A stretch of 64,000 nt of DNA, taken from NCBI GenBank assembly GCA_032718865.1, contig JALUTQ010000045.1, positions 1,178,001 to 1,242,000 of the forward strand, in the 5' to 3' direction. Shown here piece by piece: positions 33,401-46,666 of this stretch (position 1 is the stretch's first letter; every line of letters begins with the position of its first letter). Under the pieces are notes generated by a model that was not told the DNA's origin, made no database searches, and worked only from the letters and a program-made list of their open reading frames with translations. Both the position numbers and the translations under genes were made by a program. Source of the stretch: Tilletia caries. Taxonomy: Eukaryota > Basidiomycota > Exobasidiomycetes > Tilletiales > Tilletiaceae.

Positions 33401-36400
33401 TTGCACACCGTAATGCGATAGGCGACGTGTTGCCTGATCGACTCAATCGACGGATCTTTGGACGAGTTCTTGTGATCATCGTCCTTGGACCGTTGCGAGC
33501 CGCCGCCTGCGGCTTTGTTGGTTGCGCCGCTCCCACCGCTGGCGCTGGTCGCAGATGATATGGGAAGCCCACTGGCAGCTGCCGCTTTCGCTTTCTCGGC
33601 AGTGGTAGGCCGAGAAAGGCTTTTCGGCGATGGAGTCTCCCGCGGCTTTCCTGTATCGATCAACCGCGCCTGGCCAGTCTCCGATCCGACCTCAGTCGCT
33701 GTGTTCGAGCTGGTCATGGCTGAGGCTGAGGCTGCGCTTGCGGTTGCGGCAAGCGGAGAGGGTACTCGCGGAGAATGCTGCGGAGCAAAGATGGACGAAT
33801 CCAACTGAGACGTCGAGGATTCCAACGAGTCAAAAGCGGACGAGCTGAATGAGCTGATGTTCTTGTCCAACTCGAGCGAGAGGTATTTGTGCCGCTTTCG
33901 GCCCGCGTCTCGACCCGTTGTTTCTTCGCTGCATCGAGAACTGGATTGAGACGAGGCCGGCTCGACAGATGTCCCTGAAGGACCGGCTGAGCTCGGCGAG
34001 CGCTCCATCTCTGCAGTCCCTTCTGTCTCTGACGACGACATATCGATGGTGTTTATGCTACCCGCTTTTTCTACGATGAGTCTCGTGGTCGGTGGAGCAG
34101 GTTCCGGGGCTTCGGTCGTCTGTCGCGAAGACACCTCTGCCACCCTCGACTCGTTTGAAGGGACGTCTTCTGGCTGCGACGAAGTAGCGGAGGCAAGACG
34201 CTGTCCAGCTTGAGATCGGAGGGATGGGCCGGGAGCGAAGTACTGGGGCTGCGGAAGTTGAGAACCTGGTGTAGCACGAACATCGTGATATGCAGGCGAT
34301 CGATGATTGAGTCCGAAAGCCTGTCGGGCTCGCGTCTGAGACTCAGTTTGTGCCGGTGGTACGAATCCAGTTTTGACCGCATTCCACCAGTTCTCAATCT
34401 TGGTGCCTAACACATTCTTCCGTTTTCGCGCACTCGACGAGGCCGAGGCGCCCACGCCCATGAAGTTCGAGCTTGCATTTGTGCTCGAGCTCGTCTGGCT
34501 ACTCGTGCTCATGACTCGTGTCGGGATCGGCGAGAGCGAGACCATTCTAGGCTTATCGTCGTGCGTGAGCGGTGTCAGCTTGTTCGTCGGAGAGGCCGTA
34601 GAGCTGATCCCGACGGAGACTGCTCGCCGTTGATCATCTGAGTCGAGACGCTCAAAGCCAGAGGGTCTGCGGAACCCACCCGGCAAGAATTCAGCGCGCT
34701 GTGAGGGTGCCAATTGACCGTCGGAGTGACTTCGGCTAGTCGTCGCAGATTCACCCTGATTCGCGCGATCCGCTGTCAGTGTACTTGGCTGTCCGACAAT
34801 CGTTGACGTCGCACGAATACCATCAGCGGTGTTCTCAGCTGGCGCAGCCTGCGACATGGACTCGACCTCCGTCCCGCCCACAGACCCATGCCCCTGTCCG
34901 TACTCGCTCTCGCCCTCGTACTCTGCTTCGGATTCCACCAGCTCAGAGCGCAACTTAGCCGCCTTCATCTTCCGGTACTCGTCCATCCAGTCCACCCACT
35001 CGATGTCCCAAACACCCCCAGTGGCATCGCCTTCGGCAGGGATACCCGCCTGTTTAGACGACCCATCACCATCACCGCTTTGAAAGGGGCCCCCCGCGAT
35101 AGATAGATCGTGCGTCGAGTCGGAGAAGAGCGGCACAGAGGTATCGCTCTCCCGAGCCACGAGCCCAATTATGGTTCCTCGCCGTTCCAGCCCCTGGCTC
35201 TTGCGGCCACTGGCCCCAATGCTACCTGAATGCGCAGGTGCGACACCCATACCCAACCCAGCGCTCGTTCCAGGCGAGTTGTGATGAACCGGTGCATTCA
35301 GGCCACCCGTAACATTCCCCAGCGGAAGCACCAGCCCTTTAGCCGAGTCCTGGCTATCCATCCGTTGCATCGGCGTACGTTCGCCACCTATGGCAGGAGA
35401 ATTCGCAGGAGCTCGGAACAACGCCTGAGCTTGACCAGGTCCGCCCACCCCCTGTCGAGCTTGCACCGTGCTCTTCCATCGGTGCATTTTCGCATTGCGA
35501 CTCTGGATGATGATCCGAGAGTACTCGTCCGTGCCCGATGGCTGGAGGCCTCCGCTGGACATGGGTCGAAGGGTACCGCGGCCCGGATTCGTGAGAGTAT
35601 CAGCTGTCTGCGTCCCCTCTGAGCGCAACGCGGGCGACCGAGGCGGCCCGCGCGGAAGCGCGTTCGGGATCGATGTTCTTTCCGGCCCCGCACTGAAGTT
35701 CGAGCTGAACATAGGCCCGACATTGGGTGTACCGGAGCCAGACGAGGACGAACTGGTTCCAGGAACCCTGGAAAACAGATGAGCACCCGGGTTTCCAAAA
35801 GCACCGTCTGTGCTATGCGACGACGAAGGACGACTGCTCGAAGGCGGGGCACGAGTGACTTTTGGCGGAACCTCTCGTGTGCTTGTGATCCATGGCGCCG
35901 GGCCTGAGCGGTGGGATGCCGAGTCGAGCGCAGTCTGGTGTCCGTGCTGATGACCCGCATGCAAGGTGACCGAAGCAGGAAGAGGAGGCGGCGGCATTGA
36001 TTCCGCATCGCTATCCGCCGCCGCACGGGCACTGCGCGACAGAGTCGGCGCTCGGGACGGCCCCGCAGACCCAGTTGGGTTCACACCTTCCTTGCGCGCG
36101 GACAAGTTGGCGTCCATATCAAAGGTCCCCTTACCAGGACCCATAGTGGGCGAGTTAACCGACACCGACGCTGAGGATGGCCCTGAGGAGGGCATGTTTC
36201 CTATGCTCAGGGAAAGCAGCGGAGCGAAAGCGTTCGAGGTGCCTCTCAACGAGCTCGGCTCGATGCGGCGCGAAGTGGGCGAAGGTGGTGCACCGGTCAT
36301 GATCCCACTGACTCGTCGACTGATCGAGCCTGAGGCCGACCCGCGTCCGGGACTGCTTGTATGCGCTCCCGATTCAGATCCACTGGCGTCTGATGAGGCC

Positions 36401-38277
36401 GAACCGAGATGGAACCCTTTCGGCACGACGTAGGACGCCGAAATCCGATCTCGGCTTCGAATGCTCATCTCGGGCGAGTTCCGACCTGATGCGGACGACT
36501 GCGAGGCCGTGGCCGAGTACGGATTGTCGATGGGATAAGCGGGCGATGACGAGCGCGTCGCGCCCGGAGTTTGAGGAGCAGCGAACGAGCCGACAGCTGC
36601 ACCGTCCCCGACATGTCTACCGACCGAACCGAACCGCTCGTGGTTCATCCCAATGCCGAGACCTTGCGAGGAAAGCGGGATACTGGCATGTGCCGACGAG
36701 GAAAGCGGCGTATGCACAGGCACAGAGGAAGGTCCGGAGATAGCAGCCAGCTCGGAACCAATCATTGAGAACACACCAGTACCTCGTCGAGACGAGACGG
36801 GGGAGGCAGGCACGTGCAAATCGCCTGCACGACGGACGGCTGTGGGTACACGTTGCAACCGGATCGCATCGGCCAATGGGAAGTGCGCCATTCTGGCACC
36901 CGCTCCGAGCGAAGCACTCATCGGCGACATCGAAAGCCCACTGTCTCCAGCGTCCCTGAAATTATTGGAGTCGTGCACGACCTGACCTGTCGGTCGCGGC
37001 GCCATGGTCTGACTGCGAACGCGCGATCGAGAGTAGGAGGATGGCCCACCAACGACAGGCGTGGGTTGGGATGGAGTCTGCGCGAAGCCGCCGAGCGATG
37101 CGCGGAGTGATGTCGGTGACGTAGAAGGTTCGTGATAGGACAGGCGATGGCTCTGAGTGGAAGATCCAACGCTATCAGACGGAGAGGCTGACGGACTCTG
37201 ACCAGAACGCGGTGCGGGCATGGCCATGGAAGGATAGGTATTCGCAAGTGCACGGGTGTCAGGAATGACGCTGAGCAGTGCTGACGGTTTCTTCTTGAGC
37301 TTGTTCGTCGATGGGGTCCCGGACGGCCCAGGAGTCGCAGTGGCGGACGCAGCTGCCGGAAGCGATGCACCCGAGTGACCGGTATTAGACCCCATAGAGG
37401 AAGGGAAGGCAGCTCCGGGCACAGTTGTGGGTGATGAGGACAACGCTGCGGCCTCATAATCTCGATGTGAAGCATGTGCATGTGCGTGTGTATGCGCATG
37501 AGGATGGGCAGGAGAAGCGCCTGCGATGGCGATTGGGTGCACTCGATGTTCTGCTCCCTTGAGCGGCATAGCTCCTGGGATATCCTGGCCGGAAGCGGAG
37601 ATGGCAGCAACAAGATTGGGATCGACGCCATCGGGTCCACCTATGGGCGAAGCTAGTACGTCGGCTCCCAGGAGCATGCCGCCAAGGGAACGGCTGCGGC
37701 GATGTAGGCTTGTGCTGGATCCACTACTTCCAGTCGCAGAGCTGGCGGGGGCGTGACCGGATCCCGATCCACCCCCTGCTGTGGCCATGGGAGGGCTAGC
37801 AACGTTGTGGTGGATGTTGGTCGAGGGTCGTCGTTTGCGGGAGATGCTGCCTGTTGCGCTAGAGCTGCTTCTTCCCTCACCCATGCTTCCGGTTGTCGAT
37901 GATGTCGGACTGCCCCCCGGTCCGCTACTAGCTGTAAGGGGTGGGGAGGAGTGTGGTTGTGGGTGTAAGGGGCCGACTCCGGCAGTCATGGGGCGGGGTG
38001 TATGCGGGATCTGAGCCCGGGTCATCGAGATGAGTGATGGCGCCCCCGATCCGGCCATGGTCGTTCCACCTGTATGACGGCTCCAGGTGCTAGGAGCTGA
38101 AGATGTGCCGGAGGACGATCGCGATGACGCCCGCTCGTGGCGACGCTGAGAGTGTTGCTGCTGCTGATCCTTGTGCAGCTCTCCGTCTTGTTCTTGTTCT
38201 TGCTCGTGCTGGGTTTGCAGCTTCAGATCTTCTTGCTCTGACAGAGACGGTTCGGGATAAGCCTGAGACGCTGACAT
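27489..38277 (-). CDS. RIM15: Rim15-like protein: PAS, zinc-finger, AGC kinase with split activation segment, receiver domain
   Basis: Exons 38277-33078, 33040-32059, 31989-30037, 29965-28029 and 27952-27489 give 3511 aa. The first 1,700 residues are Ser/Pro/Gly-rich and disordered. A PAS-like domain spans the second intron (FVYLSPAWTTVIG joined to TDLAQLYDQPVSDW). A Cys/His finger (LCRICERDIPTWFFESH) and a coiled coil follow. The kinase begins at DFEIIKPISKGAFGSVYLAR, with Lys in FAIKVLKKS, HRDMKPDN across the third intron, and DFGLSKIG. An insert of about 135 residues separates DFG from GTPDYLAPES, as in Greatwall/Rim15 kinases. The C terminus is a receiver domain with EDN, the phosphoacceptor in FIDLTLP and Lys in VAKPLTKP. 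In yeast, Rim15 integrates PKA, TOR and Pho85 signals for quiescence via endosulfine. The length is about twice that of the yeast protein. Confidence 0.93.
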
Positions 38278-40094
38278 TGTGCTTGTGCTTGCTGGGGGGG
38301 GCTGCCTTGCATTTCCTGGTGGTCGCTCTTGCCTGTCCGCCGAGTGGAATCAACGCTCTCCGTGGAATGGAAGAGCGGCTTTGGCCGAGGTGCTGGGAGC
38401 GCGCGAGTGAAGGTGAGGCCGTCCTGATGGAAGATGTGGTGCGATCTCTCCCCTCTGTCCTTTCTCCAGTCCGAGGTGAGGAGGGACGGCGATCGAGGCC
38501 GAGCGCCCAGTCGTAGTCTTGTCGCTGTCCCGCTGACCACACGTGCGTGCCGGGCGATTCGGGAGGTGTCGCGCTGTGGGTGGCGGCGGAGGCAGCGTTG
38601 AGCCCACTGGCACTTGGCAGACGAGCGCAAGGAAGCGAGAGAGAGAGACTCACTATGGGATGATGACCAGGGCAAGGCGCGGTGTTGGACGAGGCCTGGC
38701 TGAGTGCTGAATGATGTGCAGGGAGTGATCGGGGGCGAGTCCGCTTTCGCGCTGCTTGCTGCTTGCTGCAACCTTCCCGCGTGCTGCTCAGACTGAGACT
38801 ACTGAGACTTCTGCTCTGCTCTGCTCTGCTGCTGATTTCCCAACCGCGGCCTTGACACGCAGTTCCTCGACACCGACAGCGACGAGCTCAGCGACAGCGA
38901 CAGCGACGACCTCAAGCCCGAGTCCAAAGCAGGTGGTGATGTCGCCAGAAGCGGGAATCAGAGCACCAGAAATACGAAACAGATGAGGTGTGAAGTCTTT
39001 ACACTCGGCTTACAAACTTGTAACCCTTCTTTTTGACTTGCGACAATCAGTCTCAAAATCTTATTAGCGCCACACGCCACCATCAGCGCCTCAACAAAAT
39101 CAGGGTCTCAAGCTGTCAGATGGGGTCACATACGCTCAGATGAGAGTCTCATCACCAACACACCTCCTTCAACGACCGCTCACCGCACCCTCGATTCCAT
39201 CTTGATTGGGCCAGAAGCGGTGATCGGTGATCCTTCACGAACCTATGTAACTCCTGGGCTCCTCGCTCCTGGTCCCGCCCTGGATCTTGCATCCTAAAGT
39301 CTGGAGCCTGGAGGTTGAAGCGTTGAAGCTTGGGCCTCACCTCCTCCGACGGGGGGTTCGTTCCATTTACGTCCATTGCCGAACCACGAGGCACGAGGCA
39401 AGCGGCAAGCCCGCAAGACGGTATCGGTGTCGATATCCAGCTGTCGAGCTCTCCTTCAGCTTCAGCAGGAGATATACAGGCTCAGTCCTTGCCGACCGCT
39501 TTCCGCATTCTGCAGAGCATTCGTGAAACATCTCACCGCTCGGCGCTGGCGGCTCCAACAAGATCCAATCTGCTGCGCACTGACTCCGCTTTACGGTAAC
39601 TGAGTTATTATTACTGACCTTCCCAGTTCACGCGCACGCTCTCCCACTACTACAGGCCCGCGAGACAACGTTGTCCTTTGCCTTATCAGTCGCTCAGCGC
39701 TCGCTGCTGGGAGCTAAATATGTAAGATCTTTGTAAGATCTAAGGCCTTAGGGTCAGCGCTCGCTGTGCGTGTGAATCTCAACTGTGCTCTCCTGGATCA
39801 CCTCCTTCTTCTTCAAGTCTTAAACCTCCCTTCGTAGGTTCCCGAAGCATCATGAACGATGCCGAAAAGTCGTTGCAGATGAAAGGGACAAACAGAAACG
39901 TTCCGGCCGTGGAAAGGGAATGAGCCAAGATTGGAGCCCTGCTTGGTCGCAATAGAGTAGGCGAACGGGCCTTGACGTCTGCAAGCCTTGTGTCGTCTGT
40001 GCTGAGAGGTCTTGACATCACCAACCATTCTGACGACTTGACTCCGCCTCCTGTGCTTGACCAGACGCAAATCGAGGCGTTGAGAAGATCTCCT
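38278..40094. other. 1.8-kb intergenic region upstream of the Rim15-like gene
   Basis: It contains a short CTGAGACTACTGAGACTT direct repeat near 38790, a CTCTG pentamer run near 38812 and a duplicated TGTAAGATCT near 39720-39740. None of the open frames has a recognisable domain. Part of it is presumably a long promoter and 5' UTR for the Rim15-like gene. Confidence 0.5.
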
Positions 40095-42085
40095 CAGAAA
40101 AGCGTTCCATCAGAGATGATGTCCTGACGCGGACGACGAGCCGGTGCCAGAAATGTCAGCTCCATCCCCCCTGTAAAGTCACGTTGCTGGCAAACCACTC
40201 ACAATGGGAGGACCACCGCTCTCCGGCCGAAGTTGCTTCGCAATCTCTCGCCCGCCCTTCCATGACCTGTGGTGCAAAGAATGAGGAACAAGGAGGAACA
40301 CGTCAGACGTCCCTCATCATACAGCCACGAAACAGAAGAGGAAAGGTGCCCACTCACGCAGCCTCGAGGACCTGCTGCAAGCTCAGCTTCGCCCCCAACT
40401 TCTCATTCAACCCCTGAGCCAGCCGATCCAGCAAGACGACCGTCATCGCCCGCCACTCCACAATCGCAGGGCTGCTCGGACCCAGACGGGGCACCCGCGC
40501 CGACGCCGTGCTCACCACCGCGGCTGCGGCGCCATCGTCTTCCGTCGGGTGCTGAGGGACCGTCTCGGGCGCATTGCGAGAACTCGTGGGTGCCGAGGTG
40601 CCGAAGTCGCACGCGTTCTCCGCCGCTTGGTACAGGGACTGGCGGGGCTTGAGCACGCCTAGATCGACGAACAGGCCACCGTTGCGGTACTCGGGAAGGC
40701 CCTGTCCAATCCCAGGAGAGAAAAAAAAGTACTTCGTCAGTAAGCCCCCAAACTGGTGTCCAGGCGACCCGCAAGTTGACAGGACACTCACCGTCTGATA
40801 CTGTCCTCCCACAAAGGTAGCTGCAATGGTCTGTTCGATGGGCTCCGTAAGGGAGTAGCACAACCACTGTTTCCCAACAGAAAGATGAACGGACACATTA
40901 GATCCGTCACCCGTGATACAGAACTGCACACATGGCTCACCTGGCTCAGCTTGTGGAACGGAACGAACGCCTCGGTCTCATCCGTCAGCGGGCCTCCCTT
41001 CTGGCTTTCCAACTGAGCCTTCAGCGCCACGCACGGCCAGACATCGCCTAGACTGACACCATCGACCTGCGTGCGCGACGCTGGCCAGATGGGCGCAAGA
41101 CCGTGGATCAGAACCTGCCAGAGCGTCGCAATCTCGATCTGAGGTTGACCGGTGGTGGCATTCTTGATGGTGGAGGGGTGCGCCAGGAGATAATCTGTAG
41201 TGTTGTGCGGGCGCGTGAAAGAAGAAGAAGTGAAAAGGTAGCAGAAAAGAGAGGTTAAGAAGGTAGCCTCCGGCCGAAGGTCTATGCTGGGTACGTACCA
41301 ACCAGGAAGCCAGGCCTCCGTCTCTCGGGGTTACTCTCCCCCGCTCCTCCCTTCGGACCAACAAAGTACCCATTCCCATCCGAAGCGAGCACCTCGCCCA
41401 TCTTGACCAACAAACCCGTGCGCCCCTCCAAGCCGGTCATCGGGTTCGACTTCGGATGAACCTGCATCGAGATCGCCATCGTGTCCGCCGAGAGGTTCTT
41501 CAACCCCGACGCAGTCACCTTGTGCCGATCCGACGCAGAGTGCGGTCCACCGCCCTGCGCCGAGGACTCGTTGTCGTCACCGGCGGCCTTCTCCTCCTCG
41601 GTACCTGCGAAGATGCCGTCCTTGAACATGTCGAGGGAGGCGAGGGCGAGGCCCTCCGACCGGCCAATACGAAAACCGGTGCTGACCTCTTCGTACGTCC
41701 ACTGCGTGCCCGCTCCCGCATCGAGCAGCACAGAGACGGCGAACAGGTCCACAAGACGGCGTGCCGCCTCGAGCGCGGGCACAGGTTCCGGTTTCGACGC
41801 ATGCCAGTTGGAGAGCAACGTCGTGATGCGTGGGATCCCGCCCACTTCGAAGTGACGCGCACGGCCATGCGCAAGGATCGCACCGTACTCCGAGCCGTAG
41901 TCGCGCTGGATGATGGAGGCGCAGAAGTTGACGACCTCCGCCTCGTGCTCGGGGTGGAACTCGAAGTATTGCAGGCCGTCGGAGCTGGAGGAGGCGAGGT
42001 CGAAGACTTGCTGGCACCGCGCTCGAATCGACGGCAGGGATCGCAGGTAGGCCACCTTGTCCGAAGGGGCAGCTGTTGAGGTCAT
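40095..42085 (-). CDS. URC4: URC4-type uracil catabolism protein (DUF1688)
   Basis: Exons 42085-41299, 41194-40941, 40866-40792, 40701-40358, 40266-40203 and 40124-40095 give 517 aa. Family landmarks run in order: GRARHFEVGGIPRITTLL, RRLVDLFAVSVLLDAGAGTQ, RSEGLALASLDMF, LWQVLIHGLAPIWP, FVGGQYQTGLPEYRNGGLFV across an intron, then KGGREIAKQLRPESGGPPI and the terminal DIISDGTLF. The last exon is only 30 nt; its nine codons plus stop restore the conserved C terminus. In Lachancea kluyveri, URC4 is required for the URC pathway of uracil degradation; its biochemical step is not settled. It shares a 367-bp divergent promoter region with a nitroreductase-type gene. Confidence 0.9.
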
Positions 42086-42303
42086 CGTGCTGTCGTAGCT
42101 CTGCCGTATGTACTCACGATCACGCTGCTGTATGCGGTGGTTGTCCTCCCCAAGCTCAGGCTCAAGAGTCATCAGCGCATATACGAGCTGTGCACACGAT
42201 AAGGAGCTCCCAAGCCAGAACAAAGGGAAGGAGCGAGATGGGCTCGGCATCGGCAAGCTCGATGATGCGATCGAGCTCGACAAGTCTCCCCAGAGGAAAA
42301 GAA

Positions 42304-42310
42304 TATAAAG
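42304..42310 (+). promoter_or_regulatory. TATA box for the nitroreductase-type gene
   Basis: TATAAAG on the plus strand, 149 nt upstream of the ATG at 42453, inside the divergent promoter shared with URC4. The opposite strand also reads as an AT-rich TATATT, so it could serve both genes. Confidence 0.45.
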
Positions 42311-42452
42311 CCGACCCACCCCGCTGCCCGCTGCCCGCTGACTGCTGACTGTTTCTTCCCATATTCCCACCCTGTCCCCGGTCCCCACTGTCCGAACCAC
42401 TCCCTCCACATCCAGGACAGATATATACTCGGCATTTACACAGCGCTCCACC

Positions 42453-43183
42453 ATGTCATCCTCCAAAAGCACCCAGTTCCTACAGGAGATACAAGTCCGC
42501 CGATCCCACTACCAGCTGGCCAAGACACCCGCCCTCCTCACCGACACCGAGCTCGAACACCTCGTCCAGCAAGTCGCAAAGCATTCTCCTACGTCCTTCA
42601 ATTCCCAATCCTCAAGGCTCGTCCTCCTCCTCGGAACGGACCACACTCACTTCTGGACGGAGACCGTACCCGCCGCACTAAAGGAGCAGATCTCCGACCC
42701 AGCCCAACTCGAACGGAATTTGAACCGACTCAAAGGGTTCGCTGACGCAGCCGGCACCGTCCTCTTCTTTGAGAGCGAGAAGATTATAGACGAGCTCAAG
42801 GCACGGACTCCGCATTATGCCAGTCTGTTCACCGAGTTCAGCGATCATTCATCGGTGCGTATATATCCCCCTTTTCTTGCACAGCGTATCTAAAGAATAC
42901 TGGGGGTGGCACTTTGACACTGACCGAAAGATCCTAAAAAAATGAATGAATGCAGGGCATGGCACAGGTCCACCTCTGGACAGCCCTCTCCCTCGAAGGC
43001 TACGGCGCCAACCTTCAACACTACAAAGCCGCCAACGAGCTCGTCCTCAAGAAGTACGACCTCCCCTCCGATTGGAGGTTGGCAGCCCAGCTCGTCTTTG
43101 GCGTGCCCCATGGCGAGCCCAAAGTAAAGGACTTCGTCTCGGACCAAGAACGGGTGCGCAAGTTTGGGAGCTCGTCGGCATAG
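42453..43183 (+). CDS. Nitroreductase-like protein (Frm2/Hbn1 type)
   Basis: Exons 42453-42854 and 42956-43183 give 209 aa. The N-terminal RRSHYQLAKTPALLTDTELE, the segment VLLLGTDHTHFWTETVPAAL, GTVLFFESEKII, then MAQVHLWTALSLEGYGANLQ and FGVPHGEP form the small fungal Frm2/Hbn1 nitroreductase family. These FMN-dependent, mainly homodimeric enzymes reduce nitro or quinone substrates with NAD(P)H and are linked in yeast to lipid signalling and oxidative stress. The length matches the family, about 195-210 aa. The 101-nt intron starts GTGCGT. The gene is divergent from URC4. Confidence 0.9.
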
Positions 43184-43468
43184 GGCCTGACCGACACCTC
43201 AATCAATCAAGTCCACGGCCCGTCCGATATCTAGCCTTGACATCATATAGGAATAAATAATGACTCTACTTACAGATACTGGATTCGGGTGAACCTCACC
43301 ACCCATCGCCTCCTTGCATTCTCTGCGACCTGGCAGCCTCTCATCTCTCGTCAATGTACAAATGAATCGGACTTGACTCCTATCGAAATTTGAGGAGACG
43401 AAGAAGGAAGGAAAGAAAGCCATGTTTGAAGGCCATCGTGCATCAAGCAGTCGACAGGCAGACAGACT

Positions 43469-46400
43469 CTATTCCTTCCGGGGGCTGGTAGGTCCACTCG
43501 CCGTCCCCGCCGCCCAAGCTCCACGCATATGTCTACTAACCGCCGCCAACCCACCATACGCACCCGTATCCAAACCGCCCACAACCCCAACGAACGAGCC
43601 TTTCCCGCCGAGCAACGCAGCCGCCTCCGCATCAATCTGCTGTCCATGCGAGCTCGCTCCCATCGCGTTCGGTCCCAGGGAAGCCAACCCGAGCCGTCGG
43701 CGCACAGCGTCGTCCTCGATGTACTGCTCCCTCGCGATCGTGCCGGGGAATGCGGTGGGCACAGGTAAGAAGACAGAGTTGCCCAGCGAAGGCGCCATCA
43801 GCACGGGAAGCTCGGGCGTATCAGGGATGGCCGAGCTGTTCAGATGGAGCGCGCGTTTGACGGAATTGCTGTATCGCTCCGGTTCGACGTCCTTGGAGGA
43901 TCGTCGAGGAGGTCCATGAGACTTTCGCGAGCTGGAACCGGTCGCAGCGGCACCATACCCGGAATGTGACTTTGCAGCGTTGCGAGCGTCGAGATCCCGG
44001 TCCGTACCTTGAAGGCCGGCTGAGATCGGAAGGAGTGGCGAGGTCGTGGCTGTGCGAAGAGAGCCGACCAGCGACCCTCCGATCCAGGGTAGAAGGCTCG
44101 GCGCCAGTGTTGGTGCGACACCGGTGTACGGCTTGGACCGGTCCGTGTCCTTCGGGTTGAGAAAGTTGTGGTCCGTCTCGTGTTCATGAGATTGCATGAG
44201 CGCGTCTTGCTCCGCTTCCGAATAGGTCGGAACGAAAGCTGCTGACGAGGTCTTTTTCGTGTCTAAAACAGCGGTGGCTGGGATGCTGGGTGGATGATGA
44301 TCATTGACCACTCTGATGTATCGCCAAAGGGAACCGATCTTCGAGTACTTGCGTCTCCAGGCCTGAGCCAGCTCGTGTGTCGGCAAAAGCGGAACGTCGG
44401 CCAGAAGTGATCCTTCCAGCTCAGTCCGCTGTTGTGTACTCGAGCCACCTGATCTGCGTCCGCTGGTACCAGCCTCAGAGACTCTGGGTATCCTCAGTCG
44501 AGTTCTCTCCTCGTCCGTCGCAGCAGTACCGTCGACATCGTAGCCGCGAGTCTCAGCAGTACCGTCGACATCGTAACCGCGAGTCTCAGCGGGAGCCGCC
44601 GATGTGCTTTGAAAGTCAGAAGAGGACCGAGGAGATCGACCTGCCGGGGCGCCGTGCACGTCAGGATTTTGCGTGATTCGCTCGAGAGCCTCAAGCGCTC
44701 GAACAGTCTCTACACGCAAGCGATGTGCAAGACCTTGAAGTTGTGCTGTCCCTCCTGCGACAGCAATTCTAGACGCGAAATGTCTTCGTAGAGGTAATGG
44801 CACCTGGTGAGCAAGTGAAACTGATCAGCTACTGTGATGCACTGCCAAAACAAGGTCACGCAAGCATCGTTCACCTGGTCAAGGGCACGAAGTACCAGCT
44901 CGGTCAAGCTGCACTCATCCTCATCTTCCTCTCCATCCAATTTTTCCTGTTCAGCAGCGCCATGTCCGCCAAGGGCGGCATTGAGGAAGGCCGAGTCGGT
45001 CCTCGGTTCGAACAAGATCTCGGCACATCGCTCTCGTACCCATGCGGGTATGACAAGGACTCTACGTTGCGATGGCGTGGTAGATGAGGCAAGGATGTTC
45101 GCAGCGGAGGAAGTGGCGGCAAAGCTGAGTCCGGGAACCCGGCTGGACGGGGCTTGATTGGTGACATGTGGCAGATGCACTGTCAGCGATTGTACAGCCG
45201 GCGTCGCCCTGCCTTGGCTGGTGTTGTCCGTGCCGGCGCTTGTATGCCGCATATACTGCGACTTGAGAGCCTCCAGGAACTCAGGATCAGTGTCGAGGGC
45301 ATGATCGTAGGGTGACGTTGCGAACTGATCCCCCCACTGGAAGTCGCTTTCGGCACTCTTCGTTCCGGGAGTCGGCAGCGGCGGCCTCAAGCTGTCCCCT
45401 GTCGACGCCGTAGCATCCGTCTGAGCACTACTTTTCGCCGACCGGAATCCTAAGGACATGCTCCCGAGGGTTGCCGCTAGTACCCCGACACCCTCAGCCA
45501 TTGGCTCTCCCACCACGAGGGCCTTCACCTTGAGCTGCTCAAGGAAATCAGGTCCTAGCACATCCAAGTCGGCGGCGGTGACCTTTTCGGTCCGCGGTTT
45601 GGATGGGCCGCTTGTCGATGTGAAGATTTGACTGGCTCGGTGCGACGAGCCTCGGATTGCGCTTGCAGCCGTAAGACCGCGAGTGGTGCCAGGGTTCGGA
45701 GGTAGAGCCACGATGATGTGTGCATAGGCGATAAGAAGTGCGCGGAGTCTTCGAGTCAGCCTTGCCCCTGAGGCTCGATTTGAGGTCAATTGCATCTGTA
45801 GTGAGGCTGGATGTGATGCGGACGATGGAATTGGTGCGCCGTGAAAGATGGGGGTGATGGTCGCCTCCAGATGGCCTAGAGAAAGCAGGAGGCCAGTCGG
45901 AAGGCCCATGGCCAAAAGGGCGAGGAAAGGAGCCGGAAGGGGAGTGATGGCGGGTACCTGAGCATTTGGGTGAAATCATCAGCGCCAGACCAGTGAGCAC
46001 ACATCGGCGCGGACAAATTCTCACATTCAGTCTCTTGAAGAGCACAGAGTAGATGCACTCCTTGACGACGGTGGGAGTGAGCGGGTTTTCGATGATGATC
46101 ACCCGCCTCGTTCTTGGGTCGCACATGAGGTACCTGTACAATGCAGTTGCTAGGAATGGTCAGCTAGTCGGAGCCTGATCATGAGAGGAGACAGTTGAAC
46201 GTACTCATTGAAGATCTTGCGGAGGAGGTTGGTAAGTCGGGCGAGCAGGTAGTCCGTCTTCTCCTTCCGCGCCCGCTCACTCTTGCACCGGTTGAAGTCG
46301 AGATCCCACAGCGCCGGACCGGCAGGGTTGGACCAGGTCGCAGAGGAACCTCCAGAGAGCGACTCATGCTGCTGAAGCTGCTGGCCATATCCACTCGCAT

Positions 46401-46594
46401 ACAAGCTGGCCGGGTGGGCATGTGCATTGAGGAAGTGGTTCGGCTCCGAGTGCTGGGCGGTGGGAAGCACAGCTCGAGGCCGGGGCTCGCCCGCGAAGCC
46501 GAGCTTGACGGTGTGGGTGCCGATGTCGATCACGATGGGTTCTGCGCCGGGCCCGACGGCCGGGCCTCCCCCTGTTGATCCCGACCCAGAGGCA

Positions 46595-46666
<72 letters not shown>

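Noticed and set aside
38756..39600. Several short open frames upstream of the Rim15-like gene
   Set aside because: They are low-complexity, lack domains, do not splice into longer frames and overlap a probable long promoter.
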